DNA from: Candidatus Erwinia dacicola
GTDB lineage: Bacteria > Pseudomonadota > Gammaproteobacteria > Enterobacterales > Enterobacteriaceae
Reading direction: 5' to 3'
DNA: 40,586 bases
NCBI RefSeq assembly: GCF_001756855.1
Contig: NZ_MAYS01000142.1
Span: 1 to 40,586, forward strand
Below the pieces are notes generated by a model, which was not told where the DNA came from, made no database searches, and was given only the letters and a program-made list of their open reading frames with translations. Shown in pieces: positions 34,695-40,586 of the stretch. Within the stretch, counting starts at the first letter, position 1. Each line of letters opens with the position of its first letter. Made by a program: the position numbers and the translations under genes.

Positions 34695-35148
34695 GTTGTT
34701 TCGTTATGAAGATGGATTGCTTTTTTGGCGGATTAAGCCAGCGAGATGGATGAGGGTTGGTGATAAGGCCGGAGGAAAAACAAAATCTGGCCATTGCATT
34801 GTAAGCATGAGCGGAAAAAGAGAATACGTGCACAGGGTGGTGTGGGAAATTCACCACGGAGAAATTCCAGAAGGGATGGTAATAGACCATATCAATGAAA
34901 ATCCGAGCGATAACCGAATAGAAAACCTTAGGTGCGTTTCTCAGCAAATAAATCTTTTGAACAAGAGAAAACAGAAAAATAACACATCGGGCATAACTGG
35001 AGTTGGGTTTCATAAGCAAAGAAGAAAATGGAGAGCCATATTCATGGATGAGTATCTGGGGCTGTTTGGTAACTTTGTTGACGCCTGCGAGGCAAGGATA
35101 GTTGCTGAGGTATCTTCTGGGCTCTCCACTGAGAGGAATGGCATATGA
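34681..35148 (+). CDS. HNH endonuclease with AP2-type DNA-binding domain (first copy)
   Basis: 155 residues. HNH_3 core: His51 in VHRVVWEIHHG, Asp69-His70 in VIDHINENPSDN, Asn78. C-terminal AP2-like domain from about 100 (NNTSGITGVGFHKQRRKWRA, FVDACEARIVAE). It is a free-standing homing-type nuclease, inserted so tightly that its ATG lies in recT and its stop overlaps the next start. A second relative lies at 37273. AT-richer than its neighbours. Confidence 0.92.
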   Translation: MKASELFRYEDGLLFWRIKPARWMRVGDKAGGKTKSGHCIVSMSGKREYVHRVVWEIHHGEIPEGMVIDHINENPSDNRIENLRCVSQQINLLNKRKQKNNTSGITGVGFHKQRRKWRAIFMDEYLGLFGNFVDACEARIVAEVSSGLSTERNGI

Positions 35149-35627
35149 GCAAACTGTATGAGATTGCCAACGATTACGCCAGGCTAATGGACTCTGATTT
35201 TGAAGCCGACGAGATAGCCGACACGCTGGAAGGCATGGAAGGTGAGCTTACAGATAAGATAGAACAGTTGTTGGCTATCTGTAAGAACGAAACCGGATAT
35301 GCAGAACGCCTCAAGGAAGAGGCTAAGGCACTCAATGAACGCGCGGCAGTAATCAACAACAAGGTCGATAACATCATGACCTACATCGCCAATTCGCTTG
35401 AGATGATGGGTAAGAAGAAGATTCGCGCTGGCATCCATCAGGTAACTGTTCGTGCCCCTGTCGAGTCGGTAGAAATCACAGATGAAGGCTCATTGCCTCC
35501 TGAGTATGTCGAGTACGTGACATCAGTTAAGGCTGACAAGTTAGCCATCAAGCATCAACTCAAGGCCGGAAATTCCATCCCGGGCGCGACACTCAAAATA
35601 GGCAAGCCATCCCTCCTAATCAAATAA
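35145..35627 (+). CDS. Gp157-family protein
   Basis: 160 residues, of the siphovirus Gp157 family: MSKLYEIANDYARLMDSDFE, long coiled coil with ETGYAERLKEEAKALNERAA, IANSLEMMGKKKIRAG and PPEYVEYVTSVKADKLAIK. Gp157 proteins accompany recombination and replication genes in many phages; molecular role unclear. It probably followed recT directly before the HNH insertion. Confidence 0.88.
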   Translation: MSKLYEIANDYARLMDSDFEADEIADTLEGMEGELTDKIEQLLAICKNETGYAERLKEEAKALNERAAVINNKVDNIMTYIANSLEMMGKKKIRAGIHQVTVRAPVESVEITDEGSLPPEYVEYVTSVKADKLAIKHQLKAGNSIPGATLKIGKPSLLIK

Positions 35628-35636
35628 GGATTCAGC

Positions 35637-35915
35637 ATGACATACCTCCTGTGGGAATCATGGGAGGAGGACTTCTTGCGCGAAGTTGCTTCCACCATGG
35701 AACCAAAGCTAATAGCGGAAAAGCTTGAGCGCTCTGAAATGTCGATATGGAGCAAGGCTGGAAGATTAGGCATCAAGTTAATCTCCAGCGACAACAAGCC
35801 ATGGAGCAAAAAGGAATTAGCTCTCTTTTCATCGCACTCTCCAAACGAAATCGCAGAAGTCACCTCCCGTTCCATCTATTCAGTAAGAGCGAAATTATCG
35901 AGGCTGCCATCATGA
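35637..35915 (+). CDS. Small Myb/SANT-like DNA-binding protein
   Basis: 92 residues, with two similar units each containing a tryptophan and a helix-turn-helix look: WEEDFLREVASTMEPKLIAE...SEMSIWSKAGRLG and WSKKELALFSSHSPNEIAEV...SIYSVRAKLSRL. This suggests a tandem helix-turn-helix of Myb-like type. Function unknown. The stop overlaps the next start. Confidence 0.7.
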   Translation: MTYLLWESWEEDFLREVASTMEPKLIAEKLERSEMSIWSKAGRLGIKLISSDNKPWSKKELALFSSHSPNEIAEVTSRSIYSVRAKLSRLPS

Positions 35916-36085
35916 TCGGAAATTACTACGACCCCTTCATCACGCCCAATGAATTAATAGCAGGACATCGCTTCAAACCCATCAACAATATCCCACGCGA
36001 AGAAATGTTGAAGCGCGAGTCATTCCCAAGTGTGAACGAGAACAAATTCCTGACAGAGTGGTTAAACCAGAGGGCGAAGAAATGA
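35912..36085 (+). CDS. Small early protein
   Basis: 57 residues from the ATG at 35912 (ATGA with the previous gene): MIGNYYDPFITPNELIAGHR, PREEMLKRESFPSVNENKFL. A longer in-frame extension (to 35747) would overlap the upstream gene and is not favoured. Function unknown. Confidence 0.65.
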   Translation: MIGNYYDPFITPNELIAGHRFKPINNIPREEMLKRESFPSVNENKFLTEWLNQRAKK

Positions 36086-36495
36086 GCGTGAAACGTTACC
36101 AGCCTGCACCATTCAATGAGCGAGTTTTGCATGCAAGCGACGACGGTGAATACGTTAAATACGATGACTACGCCGCACTTGAAGCCAAGTGCTCGGCGCT
36201 GGCTGCGGAGAATGCGGGGCTGAAGGTAAGTCGCAAGAATCTGGCTGAATTCATTCACGATGAGTTGAATGCCGACTATCCGCTGAACATGGATGTTGAA
36301 ACCCCAGCGACCGACGCTTTCTTTGCTGAAGTGCGGGCCAGCGCTTTTAACGACCTATGCGCGGAATTCGTTAAACACAAGGCGCTTGCTAGTTTAGACG
36401 ATAGACAGAAAGTAACCGTATTTGAAGCAACCGAAGCGCTTTTGCATTGCGCAGAGCAATTAGACACCCAGTTTCGCAAAGGAGTGCAGTCATGA
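36082..36495 (+). CDS. Early coiled-coil protein
   Basis: 137 residues from the ATG at 36082 (ATGA). MSVKRYQPAPFNERVLHASDDGEYVKYDDYAALEAKCSALAAENAGLK-type N-terminus is common to many lambdoid ea-type proteins, followed by helical segments. Role unknown; likely in the mosaic early block. Confidence 0.72.
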   Translation: MSVKRYQPAPFNERVLHASDDGEYVKYDDYAALEAKCSALAAENAGLKVSRKNLAEFIHDELNADYPLNMDVETPATDAFFAEVRASAFNDLCAEFVKHKALASLDDRQKVTVFEATEALLHCAEQLDTQFRKGVQS

Positions 36496-36695
36496 CGCGC
36501 ATCCGTAACTTCGGCTGGAATCGACTCAAGCTGGCAACACTTTCTTACGAAGAGATAAGCGCTCTCGAAGAGCAGGTGAAGCAAGAGCACGCCTGTAGCG
36601 ATGGCATCCACATGTACGACAAAGCAGGTCGTGACAAGCTCGATGCTCTGAGTTGGGCCGTATACAACAATCAGAAGCAGGAGTCCGCCCAATGA
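36492..36695 (+). CDS. Small early protein
   Basis: 67 residues starting at an ATGA junction: MTRIRNFGWNRLKLATLSYE then HMYDKAGRDKLDALSWAVYN. Not recognised. Tight spacing on both sides supports it. Confidence 0.65.
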   Translation: MTRIRNFGWNRLKLATLSYEEISALEEQVKQEHACSDGIHMYDKAGRDKLDALSWAVYNNQKQESAQ

Positions 36696-37273
36696 GCAAC
36701 ATCGACAAACGCGCATTACGTGAAGCCGCTGAAAAGGCGACACCGGGACCGTGGTACGTGCATGACAAGCCTTGTGAGGACGGTAACTACGGTATTGATA
36801 CCAGTGATAAAGAGTTTCTGGCCGAGGCCGTCGTATGGTGGGGGTTTTCAAGGCAGAGTATCTGGCGTGAAGAGGATGCAAAACACATCGCCGCAGCTAA
36901 CCCCGCCGCCGTACTGGCGCTGCTGGATGAGCTGGAAGCCGCAGAGAAGCGGATTGCTGAGCTGGAGGCGACATCGTTTTCAAAGGCCGCGATTGACGTA
37001 CTTGCGGAGAGACAGCGGCAGCAGTCAGCTGAGGGATGGACTACTGAGCATGATGATGATCATTCATGTGGGGAAATGGCGCTTGCTGCCAGCTCCTATG
37101 CGCAGTATGCGCACCGCAAACCTATTGCCCCAGCAATCCCTTTTAACTGGCCATGGGAACCAGAGTGGTTTAAGCAACAAGGTCCGCGTCGCGACCTGGT
37201 TAAAGCAGGCGCACTTATTCTGGCTGAAATTGAACGCATCGACCGCGCCGCAACCGGTAAAGTAGCTAAGTGA
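36692..37273 (+). CDS. Ead/Ea22-like protein
   Basis: 193 residues. MSNIDKRALREAAEKATPGPWY and HIAAANPAAVLALLDELEAAEKRIAELEA identify the Ead/Ea22-like family. The C-terminal half (VLAERQRQQSAEGWTTEHDD, CGEMALAASSYAQYA, PFNWPWEPEWFKQQGPRRDLVKAGALILAEIER; split here) is a widely shared phage module. Unknown function. Confidence 0.85.
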   Translation: MSNIDKRALREAAEKATPGPWYVHDKPCEDGNYGIDTSDKEFLAEAVVWWGFSRQSIWREEDAKHIAAANPAAVLALLDELEAAEKRIAELEATSFSKAAIDVLAERQRQQSAEGWTTEHDDDHSCGEMALAASSYAQYAHRKPIAPAIPFNWPWEPEWFKQQGPRRDLVKAGALILAEIERIDRAATGKVAK

Positions 37274-37776
37274 TGCTAACCCAAGAGCGCCTAAAGGAAC
37301 TTCTTCATTACGATAGAGATACCGGTGTTTTCACGAGACTTAAAACCAGATCAAGCAGAGCCAAGGAAGGTGAGATCGCTGGATGGCCTAGCTCTGGTGG
37401 CTATCTTCGGGTGTGCGTCGATGGGAAGGTTCACTTTTGCCACCGCCTTGCATGGCTATATGAACACGGTGAGTTTCCATCAGCGTTCATGGACCACATC
37501 AACGGAGACAGGCAGGACAACCGAATCAGTAATATCCGCCAGGTTTCTTTAAGCCAGAACGGATTCAACAGGAAGATGCAGTCCACCAATACATCAGGCA
37601 TTAAGGGTGTTTCTTGGTGTAAGGAAATGAAGAAGTGGAGGGCTGGAATTATGCATGAGGGTAAGCATATTCACGTCGGATACTTTATCGAGAAAATTGA
37701 GGCAGCTGAAGCTATCGAGAAAGTAAGAAATGAGCTTCATGGCGCATTTGCAAACAATGGAGGTAAGGCAGCATGA
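37273..37776 (+). CDS. HNH endonuclease with AP2-type domain (second copy)
   Basis: 167 residues from the ATG at 37273, which overlaps the previous stop (TGATG). HNH_3 core with His57 (CHRLAWLYEHG), Asp74-His75 (MDHINGDRQDN), Asn83; C-terminal AP2-like part NTSGIKGVSWCKEMKKWRAG. It is a relative, not a copy, of the protein at 34681. Again it sits seamlessly between early genes (its stop overlaps the next ATG). Confidence 0.92.
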   Translation: MLTQERLKELLHYDRDTGVFTRLKTRSSRAKEGEIAGWPSSGGYLRVCVDGKVHFCHRLAWLYEHGEFPSAFMDHINGDRQDNRISNIRQVSLSQNGFNRKMQSTNTSGIKGVSWCKEMKKWRAGIMHEGKHIHVGYFIEKIEAAEAIEKVRNELHGAFANNGGKAA

Positions 37777-38441
37777 GAACACTTACCAAAGAATGGCTAC
37801 TGAAGACCATCGCGGAGCTTGAAGAAGAGCGCGATGCGACTCCAGGCGCAGTAAACGAAGATGCGGCCATGGCGCTTGAGGCGATGAAACGGGCGCTGGC
37901 ATCGCTCGAAGCGGAGCCGGTGTATCAAGTATTGGTCGATGGAAGTTGGACTGATTACGACAAACAACATTTAGAGGAACTGCTTGAAGCGAAACCATCC
38001 ACCCTTTTTCGTGTTGCTTACCCATCGCCACGGATAATGAATCCAGTTTCAGTTGATGCTGACGATAATTTCTATTCTTGGTTTGGCAGGGAATGGCATG
38101 AGCATTATCAGCATAATCAATACACCACGGCAGCTAAGCAGATGCTTGGTGTTATGGCTGAATCTGCGTGGAAAGCTGGTCGCCGCGCCGCCATGCTTCA
38201 GGGTGCCGATGGCAACTCTCCGGTGTTTCCGGATGGTTGGGTGGCTTGCAGTGAGCGGATGCCGGAAATTGGAAGCCGCGTAATTGTTGCCATTGAGGAA
38301 AAGTACGTCCGCAGTGCTTCGTATACGCAATGGGATGGCGCTAAAACGGAAAGAGGTAGAGCGCCAAGATTTGAAGACTTACGAGGTATTGTACATGGCG
38401 TAACTCACTGGCAACCACTTCCCTCACCTCCAGCCAAATAA
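37773..38441 (+). CDS. Early protein with DUF551-like C-terminus
   Basis: 222 residues: helical start MRTLTKEWLLKTIAELEEER, a middle common in lambdoid early proteins (AMKRALASLEAEPVYQVL), and a C-terminal DUF551-like part (GWVACSERMPEIGSRVIVAI, THWQPLPSPPAK). Such mosaic proteins are frequent at this end of the early operon. Function unknown. A terminator follows. Confidence 0.82.
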   Translation: MRTLTKEWLLKTIAELEEERDATPGAVNEDAAMALEAMKRALASLEAEPVYQVLVDGSWTDYDKQHLEELLEAKPSTLFRVAYPSPRIMNPVSVDADDNFYSWFGREWHEHYQHNQYTTAAKQMLGVMAESAWKAGRRAAMLQGADGNSPVFPDGWVACSERMPEIGSRVIVAIEEKYVRSASYTQWDGAKTERGRAPRFEDLRGIVHGVTHWQPLPSPPAK

Positions 38442-38442
38442 C

Positions 38443-38469
38443 AAACCCGCACCATGCGGGTTTTTCTTT
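38443..38469 (+). terminator. Terminator before the att-proximal genes
   Basis: AAACCCGC-ACCAT-GCGGGTTT (38443-38463) followed by a T-rich run. In the pL operon it would be passed under N control before xis and int are reached. Confidence 0.85.
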
Positions 38470-38481
38470 ATCGGAGTCATC

Positions 38482-38598
38482 ATGCACGCCAATCCAATTA
38501 TCTGGCTCATAGTCGGAATTATGGCTCTGATCGCTATCTCTTCACTCATTCACATGTCAGAGGGCTTGTTATGGCTAAATTTGCTGTGGGCGCGTTAG
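38482..38598 (+). CDS. 38-residue membrane peptide
   Basis: MHANPIIWLIVGIMALIAIS followed by SLIHMSEGLLWLNLLWAR; one strong transmembrane segment (about 5-22). CGGAGT precedes the ATG, and its end overlaps the next gene. Too short for many gene finders. Function unknown. Confidence 0.6.
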   Translation: MHANPIIWLIVGIMALIAISSLIHMSEGLLWLNLLWAR

Positions 38599-38771
38599 TG
38601 CAGCTTAAGACTGGAGGCATCAGATGGATGGTTGCGAGCCAGATTGAGCCGGATAGCGACCATCCGAAAGTGTGGTGCAAATGGGATTACGGAAACTACT
38701 CGGTGCATAACGAACACGAACTTCGCGCGGCTACTGATGATGCTCCTCGCGTGTATAAGAAATTAGCGTAA
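38571..38771 (+). CDS. YodC-like (DUF2158) small protein
   Basis: 66 residues from the ATG at 38571. MAKFAVGALVQLKTGGIRWM then VWCKWDYGNYSVHNEHELRA resembles the YodC/DUF2158 small beta-barrel family (LKSGGP...V.C.WF). Unknown role, found in many prophages. Confidence 0.72.
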   Translation: MAKFAVGALVQLKTGGIRWMVASQIEPDSDHPKVWCKWDYGNYSVHNEHELRAATDDAPRVYKKLA

Positions 38772-38782
38772 GGAGGCAGGTA

Positions 38783-38947
38783 ATGACTCGTGAAGAAGCG
38801 ATAGCGAAACTGAAGGCACTACATACAAGCTACGACCCTGAGAGTGACCATGCCGATGCAGATAAGGTGATTTGCGAGCTTCTTATATCGCTAGGGTATG
38901 AAGATGTAGTTATCGAATACGACCATGTAGATAAGTGGTATGCATAG
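38783..38947 (+). CDS. Small acidic protein before xis
   Basis: 54 residues, MTREEAIAKLKALHTSYDPE then ADKVICELLISLGYEDVVIE. AGGAGG precedes the ATG by 7 bases. Acidic and helical. Common near att in P22-like phages as I recall; function unknown. Confidence 0.7.
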   Translation: MTREEAIAKLKALHTSYDPESDHADADKVICELLISLGYEDVVIEYDHVDKWYA

Positions 38948-38955
38948 GAGTAACC

Positions 38956-39327
38956 ATGGAATCACACAGCCTCACACTCGATGAGGCCTGTGCATTTCTC
39001 AAGATATCCAGACCAACCGCTACCAACTGGATTCGCACAGGCCGCCTTCAGGCAACACGCAAAGACCCTTCCAAACCCAAATCCCCATACCTCACAACAC
39101 GGCAAGCCTGCATTGCGGCGCTTCAGTCTCCGCTGCATACTGTCGGCGTGAGCGCGGGTGATGGCATTAAAGAGGAAACACAATGTCACTCTTCCGCAGA
39201 GGTGAAATATGGTACGCATCGTACTCGCTCCCGGGCGGGAAGCGAATTAAGGAAAGCCTTGGGACTTCCGACAAACGGCTCGCTACTGAGCTACATGACA
39301 AGCGCAAAGCTGAATTGTGGCGAGTAG
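38956..39327 (+). CDS. xis: Excisionase Xis (P22 type)
   Basis: 123 residues (P22 Xis 116). The N-terminal [20 protein letters not shown] and [16 protein letters not shown] winged-helix is nearly the same as P22 Xis. It bends DNA at the attachment site and directs Int towards excision. The 3' end overlaps int by 145 bases in another frame, as in P22; the C-terminus therefore diverges. Confidence 0.94.
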   Translation: MESHSLTLDEACAFLKISRPTATNWIRTGRLQATRKDPSKPKSPYLTTRQACIAALQSPLHTVGVSAGDGIKEETQCHSSAEVKYGTHRTRSRAGSELRKALGLPTNGSLLSYMTSAKLNCGE

Positions 39328-40346
39328 ACCGGTTAGGCGATTTCCCTGACGTAACGTTTGATGATGCATGCATGCGGTGGCTTGAGGAAAAGGCCGAGAA
39401 GAAGTCACTGAAAGACGACCGCAGCCGCATGGCGTTCTGGCTGGCGCACTTCGAAGGGATTCGATTAAAGGATGTCACTGAGCAAAGGATTTACTCAGCA
39501 GTAAACAAGATGAGCAACCGCAAGCTGCTTGAGATATGGAAAATTCAGGCAGCAGCGGCGCAGAAGAACGGACAGCCAGCACCAGTATATTCAGCCTCCC
39601 CCGTTACCACTTCCACCAAGGCAAAACATCTGGCTCTGATGAAGGCCATTCTGCGTGCGGCAGAGCTTGACTGGAAATGGCTGGAAAAGGCACCTGTGAT
39701 TAAGGTTCCTGCCGTGAGGAATAAGCGGGTGCGCTGGCTGGAGCATGAGGAAGCTAAGAGACTTATTGAGGAATGTCCTGAGCCGCTGAAGTCGGTTGTT
39801 AAGTATGCGCTGGCAACCGGTCTCCGTCGTTCGAACATAATCAATATGGAATGGCAACAGATAGACATGCAGCGTCGTGTTGCCTGGGTAAATCCTGAAG
39901 ACAGCAAATCAAACAGAGCTATTGGCGTAGCGCTGAATGATACGGCCTGTAAGGTACTGCGCGATCAGATTGGCAATCATCATAAATGGGTGTTCGTCCA
40001 TATGAAAGCCGGTGTTCGACCTGATGGCTCTAAGACTCCATCAGTGAGGAAGATGCGGGTTGATGACCAGAGTGCATGGAATGCAGCTTGTCGTCGTGCA
40101 GGTATTGAGGATTTCCGGTTCCACGACCTGAGACATACATGGGCGAGTTGGTTAATTCAGTCCGGTGTTCCGTTATCCGTACTTCAGGAAATGGGCGGCT
40201 GGGAAAGTATCGAAATGGTCCGTCGATATGCCCACCTGGCACCTAATCATTTAACTGAACACGCGAAGCAAATTGACTCAATTTTTGGGGTTGATGTCCC
40301 AAATATGTCCCACACAGGAAATGAGGAGGAAGTGAAAAAGGCGTAA
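39183..40346 (+). CDS. int: Tyrosine integrase (P22 type)
   Basis: 387 residues (P22 Int 387). N-terminal arm-binding part [20 protein letters not shown], core-binding domain (about 65-170), catalytic domain with Arg215 (ATGLRRSN), His314 and Arg317 (HDLRHTW), Trp340 and Tyr349 (RRYAHLAP). It integrates at tRNA-Arg(UCU), whose 3' end begins 15 bases after the int stop. Its last third closely matches the partial integrase at 3-410. Confidence 0.97.
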   Translation: MSLFRRGEIWYASYSLPGGKRIKESLGTSDKRLATELHDKRKAELWRVDRLGDFPDVTFDDACMRWLEEKAEKKSLKDDRSRMAFWLAHFEGIRLKDVTEQRIYSAVNKMSNRKLLEIWKIQAAAAQKNGQPAPVYSASPVTTSTKAKHLALMKAILRAAELDWKWLEKAPVIKVPAVRNKRVRWLEHEEAKRLIEECPEPLKSVVKYALATGLRRSNIINMEWQQIDMQRRVAWVNPEDSKSNRAIGVALNDTACKVLRDQIGNHHKWVFVHMKAGVRPDGSKTPSVRKMRVDDQSAWNAACRRAGIEDFRFHDLRHTWASWLIQSGVPLSVLQEMGGWESIEMVRRYAHLAPNHLTEHAKQIDSIFGVDVPNMSHTGNEEEVKKA

Positions 40347-40361
40347 GTGCATGATTCATAA

Positions 40362-40438
40362 TGGCACGCCCTGTAGGATTCGAACCTACGACCTACGGCT
40401 TAGAAGGCCGGTGCTCTATCCAATTGAGCTAAGGGCGC
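40362..40438 (-). tRNA. argU: tRNA-Arg (anticodon UCU), right attachment site
   Basis: 77 bases including CCA. Cloverleaf: acceptor GCGCCCT/AGGGCGT, D-arm, anticodon loop CTTCTAA (UCU), T-arm GTAGG-TTCGAAT-CCTAC. It decodes AGA. Two oddities are visible: G1-U72 in the first acceptor pair and C27-U43 at the base of the anticodon stem. The half from the anticodon loop to CCA lies on the phage side and was probably supplied by the phage on integration. Confidence 0.95.
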
Positions 40439-40454
40439 ATGGTGATTGTATCGG

Positions 40455-40482
40455 ATTATACGGCTCGATCCCGCTGAGTCAA
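40455..40482 (-). promoter_or_regulatory. tRNA-Arg promoter
   Basis: Minus strand TTGACT (rc of 40477-40482), 16 bp, TATAAT (rc of 40455-40460), about 16 bases before the tRNA. A strong host promoter, so this side is host chromosome. Confidence 0.9.
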
Positions 40483-40568
40483 CGATTTCACTCCCGCCGG
40501 GCATCTGATGCTGAACTAATGAACAGTCGTGAGGCAACCAGCTGACCGTAAAGCATAAAAAAAGAGCC

Positions 40569-40586
40569 GGCACTGTTGCAAAGTTA
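40569..40586. mobile_element. Terminal end of an IS26-type element (cut by window edge)
   Basis: The last 18 bases, GGCACTGTTGCAAAGTTA, match the left end of IS26 (14-bp terminal repeat GGCACTGTTGCAAA plus the following GTTA). IS15-type relatives share the same bases. The element continues outside the window. The 8 bases just before (AAAGAGCC, 40561-40568) would be the target duplication if the far flank matches. Confidence 0.85.

Noticed and set aside
40351-40545. 64-residue plus-strand ORF across the tRNA gene
   Set aside because: The sequence CRIRTYDLRLRRPVLYP is the familiar false translation of the antisense strand of a tRNA gene.

Overview
The window holds one essentially complete, P22-like (short-tailed, lambdoid) prophage of an enteric bacterium. 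It is inserted in a tRNA-Arg(UCU) gene and runs from a 3'-tRNA remnant at 426-470 to the intact tRNA gene at 40362-40438. The host is a member of the Enterobacterales. The evidence is the phage family, an argU-like tRNA, a consensus LexA box, and the first 18 bases of an IS26-type element at the right edge. I cannot fix the genus. Left of the prophage is the 3' end of a second, closely related integrase gene running off the window, so another element appears to sit in tandem at the same tRNA locus.

Layout, left to right. 1-593: foreign integrase tail, tRNA remnant (left attachment site) and candidate integrase arm sites. 594-1096: a minus-strand UmuD'-like gene with its LexA box, back to back with the gtr promoter. 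1097-3833: gtrA-gtrB-gtrC O-antigen glucosylation cassette, whose last gene is strikingly AT-rich. 3871-20789 (minus strand, read right to left): three genes including a collagen-like protein, small and large terminase, portal, scaffold, coat, DNA-stabilisation proteins gp4 and gp10, tail needle gp26, gp14, ejection proteins gp7, gp20 and gp16, and the tailspike. A tiny plus-strand membrane-peptide ORF lies between gp16 and the tailspike. 20808-22327: lysis block (Rz/Rz1, small membrane proteins, endolysin, holin). 22328-23042: untranslated late leader with pR', tR' and a structured plus-strand element.

23043-29951 (minus strand): putative late antiterminator, nin-type genes (ninH, rusA, a DUF1364 nuclease, ninF, ninX, ninD-like, ninB), DnaB-like helicase and O-like initiator with origin iterons. 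29986-31721: the immunity region, with cII, nutR, cro, a three-operator OR, cI, and a secreted protein translationally coupled to cI. 31745-38598 (plus strand): terminator, a two-operator OL, nutL, N, cIII, kil, recT, two HNH/AP2 endonucleases and many small early genes. 38571-40346: small genes, xis and int. 40362-40586: tRNA-Arg, its promoter, and the IS26 end.

How it works together. CI bound at five 14-bp operators would shut off pL and pR. CII, helped by CIII, would fire pRE through a perfect TTGC-N6-TTGC site. N acting at two matching nut sites would extend both early transcripts. A Q-like protein would read through tR' into a very long late operon for packaging, capsid, ejection and lysis. 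In the lysogen, the genes most likely to change the host are gtrABC (surface antigen), the cI-coupled secreted protein, and the SOS-controlled UmuD'-like protein. No CRISPR array is present. Assignments rest on reading the sequence and remembered protein families; no database search was run.
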